This document shows, in pieces, positions 48,207 to 60,077 of a stretch of 64,000 nt of DNA (position 1 is the stretch's first letter; each line of letters starts with the position of its first letter). Source of the stretch: Sphagnum compactum (lineage: Eukaryota > Bryophyta > Sphagnopsida > Sphagnales). Made by a program: the position numbers and the translations under genes. Location: contig OZ234494.1 in NCBI GenBank assembly GCA_965153455.1, forward strand, positions 5,456,001-5,520,000, written 5' to 3'. The notes under the pieces were generated by a model. That model was not told the DNA's origin. It saw only the letters and a program-made list of their open reading frames with translations, and searched no databases.

Positions 48207-49196
48207 TCATGTCCTCATCTTCAGCATGGAACCCCCATCTAATACACCAATCACAGTAAGTTCACCACAAATCAAACATTTGTTGTTATCTCTTACAACT
48301 TTAGCCAAACAGAAAGGATGGTAAGTGTGATTGTAGGAAGTGATAATAACGTCACCACAATGGTAGCCTCTGCCACAAAATTCACAAAGCTTCACAACAA
48401 TGAAACTAACACTTTTAAATTATGTTGATGAATTTGGATGCAATATGGGCTTAGGCCAAAATGACACACCCCCTCCACTCTCCATTTGCCCTAATTGAAC
48501 TTGAAAAACTTTTATTTCCCTCTCCAACAAAGATCTTCGTTTCTTAATGTCCCCGAGAACACGATCAAGGTTTTGGTGCTCAACCTGACAATTTTCAAAT
48601 AATTTTTCATCTTGTACAACACGTTTGATTATATCCTCCAAACCTTTTTTTGAATACTCTAGATCATTATCATTAACATGATGGTTCTGATGAACTACAT
48701 CGCATTGACCCACTAAATCTTTCAAAATTTCCTCTTGTTCCATGTATGCTTTTACAGTAGTATCGCTCTCTATCTGTATGCGTTACAATTTTATCTGCAC
48801 CCAAATAAACACAAGTCAAATTTGATGCTTAAATGGCATGGCATGAAATTGCTAAGGAATAACCCATAGAAGAATACAACAGTGCCAGATCAAATGTAAA
48901 ATCATTACAAAACATATAACCTTTTCTTCAAGTTTGGGTCTTTGTTGCAAAATCGCCTTCAGTTCTTGTTTTGTTGTAGTTATGGAATCTTGCGCCTCCA
49001 CTGCAATAGCCTTTCAATCCTCCATGGTAAACCTAAATCCTATCGATTTTTCCTCCAACTTTTTATTTTCAACCTTTGCATCACTTATCTTTGCACATGC
49101 ACGCTTCTCCAACTCGCACAACAAAACATGAAAATCTGCAACCCTTTTGATTTCTAATGGCAAGATGTCATATGGACATAGTACCCATTCCTTCAA
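48207..49196 (-). pseudogene. Decayed coiled-coil / zinc-finger gene
   Basis: Minus-strand exon 1 (about 49196-48921) encodes a charged coiled-coil segment and ends in a GT donor. An acceptor (TTTGGGTGCAG) opens exon 2 at 48794, which continues the coiled coil (LEREIKVFQVQLGQMESG). After an in-frame stop near 48419 the same frame resumes with CEFCGRGYHCGDVIITSYNH, then YHPFC and CLICGE, a Cys/His zinc finger of RING-like spacing. A second stop lies near 49015. One inactivated gene is the simplest reading. The family resembles plant proteins often lying beside transposase genes, but I cannot name it. Confidence 0.45.
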
Positions 49197-49327
49197 GTCC
49201 CATTTTTCATCTCTAATGTGGGCTTAATATCAAATCATGTAGACGCTTTTGCTACATTCAAATTTGACAGTTCCATACTTCCACTTTTGATTCTCCCCAC
49301 ATTTCTCCTTTGAGCCTTCTCTCTAGC

Positions 49328-49650
49328 TGTTGATGTTTGTTAACAAATAGGAGGTCTACTCAAGTGCAAACATAAATATTTATTGAAAAGAAACTAAAAC
49401 ACGATGCTCACAACACGGAACATAATATCAAGAACACCTCAAGGTTCCTATCACATGAAATACGCATACTTATGTAATGAAGAAAAAAGAGCCAAACCAT
49501 CAACACCAAGGTATTTAACTAAAAGACTAAACCACAAATAACCAAACTAATATAAGTAAAGAAAGTAATTCAACCTTGTGAAAGTAACCTAATTACTTTC
49601 TTACTCTAGTAACTAATGAAGCCTAACAAGTTGAGCTTGAATTCTCAACA
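49328..49650 (-). mobile_element. Copia 3' LTR, 323 bp
   Basis: Read on the minus strand it starts TGTTGAGAATTC just after a polypurine tract (TGAGGGGGAA, 49651-49660) and ends CATCAACA, giving TGTTGA...TCAACA short inverted ends. It directly follows the copia RNase H reading frame. The matching 5' LTR was not found. Confidence 0.8.
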
Positions 49651-49673
49651 TTCCCCCTCAAGCTCAAATCCAC

Positions 49674-50545
49674 TTATAGTACACCAAACATTTTTCTAAA
49701 CTTCCTTAGCTTGTCTGTACCCAAAGCCTTTGTGAAAATGTCAGCAACTTGATCTTCAGTACTGACATGAATAAGGTCAATTTCTTTTGCTAGATCTTTT
49801 TCTCTAATAAAGTGGTAGTGCACTTCAATGTGTTTTGTCCTAGCATGATAGACCGAGTTGTTAGCAAGTAATATGCTACTGATGTTATCACAATAAATGA
49901 CAACAGGAACATCCACTGACTGTCCCAAATCTGAGAGTAGTTTTTGTAACCAAACTACTTCACATGCAACAATTGTTGCACCTCTGTATTTTGCCTCCGT
50001 GCTTAATAGTGTAACTGTTGGTTGTTTCTTATTGCTCCAACTAAAAGCACCACTTCCAAAAGAAAACATGAAACCACTGGTTGATCTTTTATCTGAAACA
50101 TTGTCAGCCCAATCAGCATCCGTGTATCCATGTACTTGTAACTGGCTCTTGGCTTCATAAAGAATTCCACACTGCAGAGTATGTTTTATGTACCTCAGTA
50201 TGCGCCTCAATGCATCCAAATGTGGCTTTCGTGGTGTTTGCATGAATTGACTCACCACTCCAACTGCATAACTCAAATCTGGCCATGTGATGGTCATGTA
50301 AATCAAACTCCCCACTATGCGCCTATACATAGTGGTATCCTCCACAAGGTCTCCTTCATCTGCATTTAACTTCACATTTTGCTCCAATGGAATTGAAATG
50401 GGTTTGTAACCCGTCATCCCATATTCAGACAATTTGATCAAGGCATATTGCCTTTGTAGTAACCATATCCCTTTAGGGGACTAGATTACCTCAATGCCGA
50501 GGAAGTAACGCAACTCTCCCAAATCCTGTATTCCATCCTTTTCCT
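49674..50545 (-). pseudogene. Ty1/copia reverse transcriptase C-terminus and RNase H (5'-truncated)
   Basis: Encodes the end of copia pol: DLGELRYFLGIEV near 50520, an in-frame TAG at 50481-50483, then the RT tail and RNase H with YTDADWAD, DKRSTSGF, the TEAKYRG block (usually TEAEY), YCDNISS and the ADIFTKAL end. The frame is open for 255 codons after the stop, so decay is recent. Upstream pol is replaced by gypsy sequence at about 50545. Confidence 0.9.
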
Positions 50546-50549
50546 AATA

Positions 50550-52130
50550 AATAAAACTTAAGGTATTCCATAATGACAAGTTATTTCTACCTCCAAGAAT
50601 TCAACATCAATGAATGTGGTATGATCTAGAACATCTTTCACCTCAAACAACTTTGAGTAAGGTCAATAGCCACCAAAACATATTTATTGCCTACTGTAGT
50701 TTATAGCAATGGTCCGTCTATATATATCCATGGCAATTTTGAAAAATAGATTCGACATAAGAATTGAGCTTTTCCTAATTAGACTTAAAATTGTTAGTCT
50801 ACTTTACCATCTAACACATATAACATGACCTTACCACCAAAGACATAAAATTGGTACAATCATGCCAAAAAGCCTTTTGCCAATTCAACCAACATTTGTT
50901 GTTCCCTAAAGTGTTTGATTTTTTCATTTAAATCTCAAACAATCATTTTTTCTTTTCCAATTGTGGTACCATTAGATTCTTGTAGTAGAATTGATCTTCA
51001 TGTTAGTAATAATTCAACAATTGCTTCTTAATTTTGTTGAGCTCTTCTACAAAATATTTTATGGACACAAATTCATTTTACAATAAGGCCAACCATTCCT
51101 TTTCCTTCCAAATGTCTATCATTCTACCGATATCTTCCTCTTCCTCTTTGTTAAAAACTTCCTAGTCATAAACCCTTCAATCATTATTTGTGTTGCCATT
51201 ATCAAATCCATTTCTTCCTTCATGCTTATCATCTTAAGGTAAGTATGTTTCACCTTTTCATGATGGTTTTTTCTTGTTTATAACAATAATCTATATATCG
51301 ATTAATATTTTTTCCTTTCCTACTTCATTATTACCAAAAGTTGAACCTCCTTTATCCATTTGGTAAAAACTCAGACAACTAAGTTTTCATTCCCATAAGT
51401 AATTTCTAGGGTGAAAACATAATGAGGTGAGTTCTCAAAACATAAACCTTCCCATTGTATACTCGTGATTGGTGTTGCAAAAGCGACAACTTGAACATCC
51501 TAGATTTCATTTTTGAAATCTTCATTTTCATCTACTTGATCCACCAAGTTTATATTAAGTGCTTCTACATTTGTATGTTGAGATCTTGGCAATGTACAAT
51601 CTTGAATGATAAATCTTGCAACATATCAATCCAACATTTTCATCTTCCATGTGTGTCAAAAATAGTATCCAATCATTCCAATGGTTTATGGTCAATTTTC
51701 AACAAAAACTATGTTTGATGTAGATATTGTCAAAAATGTAGTTCACTCCCCATACCACTTCATAGCATTCTCCCTCCATAGGATGAAACCTCTTTTGAAC
51801 ATCAAATAAGTTTTTGCTTGCATATACAACCACCATTTCTATTCTTCCATTTTTCTGTGATAGGAGGCACTAACTCCTTTTACATACCAATCTACATCCA
51901 ATATAGGCCTTGAAAAGTCAAACTTGGACAAGATTGGTGCTTCCACTAAACATTTCTTTAGTTTATCAAATGCCTCCAAACATGCATAACTTTATAAAGC
52001 AAAATCACATTGGTGTAGGGGACTTTTAGTATTGCAATATGTCTAGAATTGCAATGCCTTAACATGTTTTCACCCATTTGGCCTCAAATTTGATATTCAG
52101 TTAAACAAATTGTGTGAAAAATGTAATATA
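50550..52130 (-). pseudogene. Ty3/gypsy pol remnant (RT end, RNase H, integrase)
   Basis: On the minus strand, in order: AFDKLKKCLVEAPILSKFDF near 51930 (end of RT / RNase H start), KRFHPMEGECYEVVWGV near 51780, a degenerate DHKPLEW-like block near 51680, an integrase zinc-binding relic with MLVELAKGFFWHD near 50880, and integrase core WIYIDGPLL then GNKYVLVAIDLT near 50700. Frames shift repeatedly and stops are frequent. The order RNase H before integrase is the gypsy order, unlike the adjoining copia fragment. Confidence 0.7.
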
Positions 52131-53560
52131 AACCAATAGAAAACTGCCACATGGAAACTGTAGTCCTTGGAAAGGACTTTAACCTTGACGTGACTAGCTC
52201 CTTTTTTCATGCTTTCACCCACGTAAATATCATCCAACTCCAAACCCTAACCTTAGAAGTTCTGACACCAATAAATGTTCCATTAAACCTCATTGCAACT
52301 TCAAGGAATTCAAAGTAATTATTCTAAATAGTGTTACATTGGCAACATTTTAGATCCAAACTTCTTTTAGAGTTCCCATCAACATAGGTCTCACTTTTCA
52401 TTAGTCAACCATTCAACCTTTGAAACATAAAACTGCAATTTCCCAAGTATACCAAACTTAAAACAAGGAAAATAATCAGATAAGTTCATAACACCCTAAA
52501 GATTATCATCACTTCTAACCATGCCTCTATCTTGAAACATCTAAAGGTATTCTGACATTTTGCCTTAATTTTTCAGTGGCAATGAAACCAATTTGCAAAA
52601 CCCCTAGTTCTACAATCATCATTCAATGCATAGCCCACCAATGTTGAAATTGGATGTGCTTCCATAAGCATACATTCATCATATTTTAAATGTGTGAAAG
52701 CCTTAATTTATGACAACAATGTTTTGTTTCAACAAATACTTAACATCATTGCCTTCTTTTCGATGACTATTGCATGATTTTCTTCATGCATCCACCTTGT
52801 AGACTTGTGTTCTATACTAGGGTAAAACCACAATTGATGGAATTTCAAAATACTTTTGGTAATGTCTTCACAAGAAGGTCATTTATTTTAGGAATGCTTG
52901 CACCCATGAGCCGTAACGGGCCCCACATTTGAAGGATATTGTCACAACGAGGCCCAATTATTTTGGGAAATGTTTTCACTCTCATAAAACACTTCAAGGT
53001 TTTTTCTTTGTATTTGAAAACACCTCCCCCACACAAAACATTTGTTGGAATAAAAAAAACCTTTCATGTTGTACATTAAGGAAAGCCTACTCTAAAGCCT
53101 CGCCTAATTATTTGGCCTACCACTCAAACTACCCACCTTTTAGGCTACAACCTTCAAAATAGGGGAGGCCTTGGGGAACATGCCTTCCCTAATATTTTGT
53201 CACTAGGTTAAACAACTATAACAATTGTTCCAGAGTGGGACTCAATAGCTAGTATTTACAATTTGAGTTGAAGACATGAAAAGGATTTCTAAAAACAATG
53301 GTGCATTTGCAATGCCTTGATAAAGGCTATGTCACAAGGATGTGAATACCTGGGTAACATATGTTGGATCTTTTCTTGCATGCCCCAAGAGCATTGGACC
53401 TTGTAGAAATGATCCACACAAAAGTGGGGGAACACAAAGTCAAAAGATGTCAAGGTAGTGCTCAAGGAAATCAAATATTACGGCTAGATTTTATGTAACA
53501 TATGGGAAAAATTCGTATGTTAGAACAACTCTAATGATAGGGTGTTGAATTGCAATGCCA
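52131..53560. other. Decayed region upstream of gypsy pol, no gene recognised
   Basis: Minus-strand frames are short and full of stops. This may include earlier gypsy pol or gag sequence, but no motif supports it. A 77-codon plus-strand frame at 52929 has no recognised similarity. Confidence 0.3.
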
Positions 53561-56500
53561 TAGTTTTTTCAACACATTGAATTTAATGCTTTCAAAGACA
53601 AAATGTGATTGTGAAATAACTTTATTCATCGATTTCACATAAGTAGTTCCATTACAAGTACATAAAAAATAAAAACCAATCAAGCTCAATAAAAGTGAGC
53701 AAATGAGTTCACATCAAAAGTTTAATCTCCATAAGAAAATATTCGAGCTTCTTGTTTAAGACAAAAAACTTTCAAAAGCTTAGAAGTCCAACTTTTTGTG
53801 TTTATAGGTTCTTTTTTGAAAAACTCCCTTCACAATTACATAGGACAACAAGACAATACAAGACAAGGAACACTTAAAAGAAGAAAAAAAGAAATGAAGA
53901 ACAAAGTCTTGAGGTTTAATAGAAAGATAAGAAAAACAAAGGAAAAGTGAACAACATTGTGCAAAGTTGAACTCATACCAACAGCAAAATGCATTAAGAA
54001 TAAATAAATAAATAAAACCAGAAGGAGCTTGGTGAATCAACTCTTGTTGATACGATCATAATGAAATTAAATGAAGAGATAAAGTCAAGCTCCTTATGGC
54101 AATGAGACAAGACACAAGACAATGATCACAAATATGATAAAACAATTGACAAATACACCACAAGGCACATTTGTAGCATGGGATGGGAAATAATCCCAAG
54201 GTTGTAACTACTAAAACATTAACATGATTGTCATTGGGGCAAGAATGAAGGCTTAAAGTGAACTTCTTTGCCAAAGTTACAATAATTGAGTGTGTGGTGA
54301 ACCTTACTAAGGTTGTTTGTACAATATTATGCTTGCACTAGAGGAAAGAGATTGTCTAGACCAATATTGTGCAATTATTTGACTTTAAAAAGAATCCTTG
54401 GTTTTAGTTTTACCAATATTCCAAGATTAAGAAACTATAGTTCTAGTTTTTTAAGAAAAATCAAAATTGGAAAACTATTAGTTTCAATTATTTCAAAATC
54501 TCAAAGAATTAGTGGTTTTCATGAAATTTTTTTTGGTTTTATTGGTGGTTGTTTGACTTTTCTCAAAATTTAAAAATGCATTTATATATTAGAAAAAATT
54601 CTTTGGTTTTTTTGAAAACCACAAATATGAACATTAAGACCACCATCATAATTGTCAAAAGAACTTGGTCCTTTTTTTATAATTGCCCAAAAATGGTGTA
54701 GACATGATTTCATACTTGCAAGAAACAACAACACAAATTTGTAGACCATAGTCTTTTGTGTATTCAAACATACTTTTTTAAGCATTGTATAGAGAGTCCA
54801 ACATTCATGGAAGGTAGTAGCCAACTTTTAGGAGAAATTTGCAAAGATTAACAAAAAAAATGTAAGAACAGACCCCCAATGTCAAAGCAATTCTTATGGT
54901 TCATAACCTTAGTTTTCAAAAACATTTAATAGCTAATTTTGATATATAATCAAGGTTTTCAAACAAATTTGAAGAAATTTTTATAAAACTATCAATGATC
55001 TACTAGTTCTTTTATGACAACCATAGGTTATTTGAAGTTTTTGAAACAAACCAAATTAATTGTTCTTTGACTTTAATCTTTTCGGGAAAGTGGAGTTAAC
55101 AATTCTTTGATTTTGAAATATTGAAGAATTGGAACTAGAAGCTATTAATAAAATTAAATATCCATCCGACATTGACGATTACCTATACATTATTAACTCT
55201 TGGCATTTGTATGATATCCATGACTTTTGCAAGAAACATGTCATCTAATTTGTTGCCATAGCCTTCTTTTGGGACTATAACTTGATATTGTTATAATATA
55301 CATATTATCCAAAAAAAATTGAAAATTTCTTCAATTGTATAGATGGAAGTTGACTTCACAAAATATGCAAAAATGATATTAACATACATAATTGTTGTCA
55401 CTACTTGTGATATAATGGGTCCTAGAATTTAGATTGCAATATAAAAGAAATTTGGTGAAGATGATGAAAATATATAACTTACAATAAAGTTATTTGCAAA
55501 AGCAAGGGAACTTAGTGCCAATAGTCACAATTTTCTTATTAAAAGAGGTAAGCTTAAGGTGAGATAGAAACCTAACACTAAAAGAATACACTAGCATTAG
55601 ACAAGGTCTAAAATTCCATTTCCTCCAATGTTGATGGTAAAACAAATTTGATCATGAGTTTAAAGTTTCCTTTCACTACTATTGTCATTGTTGTAAATAT
55701 TTAGCATATATTTTAATTCATGTGCAATAATTGCTCAAATTCAGCATTTGAAAATGAATTTCAATGAAATTTGCTCACTTTGCAAATAACTAACACATAG
55801 GAGTGAAAAAGGTTTCAAGGTGAAAAAAGGGTCCAAATGCAAGGTTGTGTTAAAGATAACTTTAATAAGATTAAGAGTCTAAACAGATAGCTACATGAAG
55901 CATGACTTGATTGGTTGAAGTTGCAATGTGATGAGTAGCTCAAGTATTTCAAATATTTGGATATGTTCGGGTGTCAAGCACATTGTCAACCATTTTGATG
56001 TATAAAGTAAGGAATTTTTCTGGGGATCTTGTTGGGTGTGAAGGCCCAGTTGAATGTGGTAGGAAGCCCAAGGCTAGACTTGAAAACTCCGGAAGATCCT
56101 TACCTTATGTAAAGAAGTTTTAAAATTTTGAAATTTAATGTTTTTTGAAAATTGAATTGATGTCTTCTATGAAGAGAAGGTTTGTTTGTGGTTTAAAAGG
56201 GAAATTATGTCAAAGGAGGTGACTCAAAATGAACTAGGAAAGTTATAAAAGTTCTTTATGAATTTCCCTAAGGCAAGAGCCAGGAATTATATTTACACAT
56301 ATCTCTATGGAAACTGAGATACTATACATAATTTGCAGTAGGATTCAGATGTGTATTGTTATGAATATGCAATCATGCATATTACTGCACACAAGGTACA
56401 CTATATTCAAAACTGAAAAGACACTTGAAGGTCTGAGCTATGGAAAAGCAATACCAATTGCCAACAAAGGCACATGGATCTTGATTAGTATTGTTGGAGC

Positions 56501-58140
56501 CCATCCACACCATCAACAGCTAAAGGTAAGGCCATCTTTCCATCTCACTCCGTTTGGAACATAAGGATTGATGGTCTTACAATCTTACAAGCTCCCTCAC
56601 CTTGATTGTTTGTTGCCAATCAAACATCAATCCAATAACTCAATTTGTTGTGGATCCATAAAAACATCATGTTGTTTCACCTCTGTTCTGAGTTTGCACC
56701 TTTAATTATGAAACTGAGTTTGAACCTGTAAATATGCATTGTGGGTTCTGGTGGATCTCTCTTACCCTATAGCACTACACCATGCTTCATGCTACTGGCT
56801 TTCTTATAGCCAACTTAGCTTTAGTAGGGGATTAGTAGTGCAATTTTAGAGCTGTACTCAATCATGTGGTACTTGAGGGAGGACTGTGCAATCCAGAGTG
56901 CCCCCAATTGCAATGGTTGGATAGGATTTGAAATTTGAGGCAATGGCTGTCTAAGTGGATGAGCTACTCTGGCACACTGAAGTTGGCAAACTACAATCAT
57001 GAAATCAGACCCCTTGTGTTATTTTGGAGGTCTTCAGTTGCCAGAAGTGAGGAGAATGTCTTTTGTAAAAATCATCATATTCGCGTATTTGGTTTTCAAT
57101 GTGTAGCCAAAAATATAAAAGGATGGATATTTATACTTTATTTCTGGTTTATAGCCAGATTTGGCTAAATCTTCCTAGGCATGATTGCCACTTTGGCCAG
57201 AAACCAAAAAATGCTTCAAAAAACACACTGGCACTACATTAGCCTGTTAGGGCAAGCTAAGGTGACACACCCAACATAATGGGCAAGGCCAAGATTTGAG
57301 ACCATTCCATGACATTAAGGTCTGGGGCATAAGAAGATTCAACAATTTATAAAAAAAACAAGTCATGTTCAACAGAGATTTTGGTCACTATTGTGAGTGT
57401 ATGATGATCACTGGAAGATTATGTCATATAATAGGGTAAAGCAAATGACATAATCTGTCACCCCAGACCTTGATGTTTTATGAACAACCCCAGGTCCTGT
57501 GCTTTAAAGTCTGTGGATTCCAAGCTCATTGTTGGGTGGGATAGGTATAACAACTACCTTCCAGTATGCTGAAAATACTGGGAATGTGAGGTACGTTGTG
57601 TACGTAAAACCAGAACATTGCCGTGAGGAAGGTGGCCATTCACCCACAACCACGTCAGAAATGAATGTGGGTACCGTAATCCCCAAATGCACCCACCCCT
57701 TCAAAGAGCTCACAAGAAATTCAATCCTAGAGGGTAAGGGGGGGGTAAGGAGTCAAGATCATAACACTTGTGTCAATCCTTTTGCTTTTAGAATCAGGAT
57801 GCATTTGTGCATTCTAGGCCTCAAGTTATGTGTGTCACTGCCTGGTTTCATCATGCATAAATTGTTGGCTTCTTGTGCAAAAATTGTTGGATTATTTTGT
57901 GACGTGCTTGAAATTTCACAAAACATCCTTGAAGGTATTATTATTATATCATGCCTCACATGAGGGAATGAGTTTTGTTCACACATCAAGTGTGACCATT
58001 GTCATGGGTAGAAAATGTTAATCCCTTGATTGCGACTAGCAATAGTGAGTAAAGGGCCCTTTAAGGAAACCTCAAACCCCAACCATTCCAACTGTAGCAG
58101 TAAAATGGCCTGTATACTACATTCTAGATGAAGGATAAAA
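53561..58140. other. Long AT-rich intergenic region, no gene recognised
   Basis: Contains no reading frame with recognisable similarity. 54340-55170 has repeated CAAAGAATT(A/G)G and GGTTTT words with an end-like TATCCATCCGACATTG near 55160, suggesting a decayed hAT-type element. The 144-codon frame at 57529 is open but resembles nothing known and lacks supporting context. Confidence 0.35.
57101..57205. repeat. Member of a ~105-bp dispersed repeat
   Basis: TGTAGCCAAAAATATAAAAG at the left, AGCCAGATTTGGCTAAATC in the middle and GCCACTTTGGCCAG at the right. The layout is the same as 61338-61441. Confidence 0.6.
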
Positions 58141-58146
58141 GTCTAA

Positions 58147-58478
58147 GAACATCTCCAGCGTTGCTCGGTATGTGATCCTGCACAGTAAAATTGGATGAAG
58201 ACAATCGAAAGTATGTCGGTTTGGCTCAGGAAAATGGTTTTGGCTACACATAATTGGGCACGTTGCCGAGGCCGGTAAATGGCGCAGCAGCGCTGTGCAC
58301 CTGGAGAAAAGAGTGTAATAAATATGATCTAACTCTTGCTCAGTGTTTCTGATTGGCCCATCATAATGATTCGTCCAAGTGGTTTGCTATTAGTAGTCCC
58401 CCACCTATTTGCTGTCCCAATTTCAGTTGTGAAAAATATTTTCGCAGGGTCACATACTGAGCACCGCTGAAGATGCTC
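58147..58478. mobile_element. PIF/Harbinger-like MITE, 332 bp
   Basis: About 28-bp inverted ends (GAACATCTCCAGCGTTGCTC at the left, complement of GAGCATCTTCAGCGGTGCTC at the right), flanked by TAA on both sides (58144-58146 and 58479-58481). The 3-bp TAA target and GAGCATCTCCAGC-like ends are typical of plant Harbinger-type MITEs. It is richer in GC than its surroundings and non-coding. Confidence 0.85.
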
Positions 58479-59099
58479 TAATAACGTGAAACTCCCAGTC
58501 TGGGAATATAGATATACCCTAAACCTCTAAATATGTACAGCATACAGTGACCTCCAAGTCATTGCCCCAAGTGGTGACATTTAAATAGTCTCTCACTTTG
58601 TAATGTTCACTTTGTTCATGTTTATCAGTAGGGAAGGGCCAATGTTCTGTTTTGTGGCAAAAAATCACCACTTGGTAATTAAAAAAACATGGGGCTTGCC
58701 AAAAAAGCCCAAAGATTTTTTTTGGAAAAAAATCACACAAAGTGTTGCCATATTTTGAAGAGAAAAAAGTTCTCAAATTCCCATATTTATGACACATTAG
58801 TTCCTAGCTTGTCACCGGAACACAGCAAGTTTCCTAACATTTTCTACTTTTCCTTTCTAGCATGTAGTCAAATTTGGCTGAGACCTCTTGTGAAGGATCG
58901 CCAACCCACCTACTCAACAAAACTGAGAAAAAATCATTGGGGAGGACCAAACATTTCACACTAAATTTGAAAGTTTAATACCGCAAGTATGGAATCACAC
59001 AAGCATTCAAGGAAAGTTGAAATTCCAGCTTATGAGTTGGCTGATTAGTAATAAGTTAAGTTTGTTCTATCTACACTTTGTATTATTCACATCTGGGCA

Positions 59100-59154
59100 C
59101 TTCCTTGACTTCCGCCTCTTGCAGAGGCAGAGGAAGAGGCAGAAGTCAAGGAAG
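59100..59154. repeat. Strong hairpin, 19-bp arms
   Basis: CTTCCTTGACTTCCGCCTC (59100-59118) pairs with GAGGCAGAAGTCAAGGAAG (59136-59154) with one mismatch around a 17-base loop that itself contains GAGGCAGAGG. Could be a terminator-like or small-RNA-type fold, or a palindromic remnant. It sits about 400 bases upstream of the S-protein homologue. Confidence 0.7.
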
Positions 59155-59460
59155 GGGTGGATGTAGGCAACCAACCAGCCACAGTATTGTACACACCTTC
59201 TTTTTCCAGTAACTTATTTGGGCTGTTTGAACATGAGATTCAGAAGCCACAACAAACATACTTGAGGGGTGTATATCTTATATCAACTCATGTCAAGATT
59301 AATAAGAGTGTCAAGATTTTGACGGATTGTTCAAGTGGGTCTGAGATAAATGAACTCAAATTGAACAACATATTTTGCTCTCAAGTGGTCAGCTCATATT
59401 TCCCAGATTTTGAGACATTGAGACTAGCTGAATTCACCAAGTCCTCTGACAGGCATTGAT

Positions 59461-59481
59461 CATCTCTCTCTCTCTCTCTCT
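59461..59481. repeat. CT microsatellite
   Basis: A run of TCTCTCTC followed by TGTGT lies about 75 bases before the S-protein homologue start. It may be part of its 5' leader. Confidence 0.7.
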
Positions 59482-59555
59482 GTGTCCCTGTGGTCAGACT
59501 GTCTGTGTATGCATACAAGGCTTGAGCATTGAGCCCATTCAGTTAGTTGCTCTTC

Positions 59556-60077
59556 ATGGCTGCTGCTGGTCACCTGTTTCGTTATGCACAGAAGAAGAGG
59601 AGAATATTAAACTTGGATAGAACAAGACTATGGTATGCACTTATGGTGACAATTTTTGTACTGGGAACAGCTGGGCGAGTGACATCCGAAGCGATGGTGG
59701 ACATCATCAACTACTGTGGAGAGCCGATTTCTGTGCACTGCAAATCTCACGACTCAGATCTGGGTAGGATCATGATCGATATAAGCGAGGATTTCATGTT
59801 CAAGTTCACATCCAACATCTTTGGAACGACATTGTTCTGGTGTTCATTCGAGTGGGGAATCGAGACACAGTACTTCCCTGTATGGGAAGGTTCCAACTAC
59901 GTCGATCGTCCCCCTTGCGCACCAACGGGCACTTGTCTCTATAAAGTTGCTCCTGATGGATTCTATTGGGCAACTTCTCAAAAAGCCCAAGGCAATTCGT
60001 TTTGGACATTTTACAAAAAATGGTCAACGTATGTACATGTGGAACAAATTTGGAATTCCCCGCCTCCCCCAATTTGA
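59556..60077 (+). CDS. S-protein homologue (plant self-incompatibility S1 family), secreted
   Basis: A single-exon 173-residue protein. The start is the ATG at 59556 (TTCATGG context); the upstream TTG is not a plausible start. A basic N-terminus is followed by a hydrophobic segment (LWYALMVTIFVLGTAG, about residues 27-42) and a likely signal cleavage near VTSEA. The mature part has the S1-family signature: SVHCKSHDSDLG, FGTTLFWCSFEWG, FPVWEG, then Cys pairs PPCAPTGTC and a DGFYW-type end before a proline-rich tail. Family members are small secreted cysteine-containing proteins. In poppy one acts as the stigma self-incompatibility ligand; most others have unknown roles. No partner genes are nearby. 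The frame is intact, so the gene may be functional. Confidence 0.85.
   Translation: MAAAGHLFRYAQKKRRILNLDRTRLWYALMVTIFVLGTAGRVTSEAMVDIINYCGEPISVHCKSHDSDLGRIMIDISEDFMFKFTSNIFGTTLFWCSFEWGIETQYFPVWEGSNYVDRPPCAPTGTCLYKVAPDGFYWATSQKAQGNSFWTFYKKWSTYVHVEQIWNSPPPPI

Noticed and set aside
57529-57963. A 144-codon plus-strand frame
   Set aside because: No recognisable domain, no promoter or splice context, and composition like the surrounding intergenic DNA.
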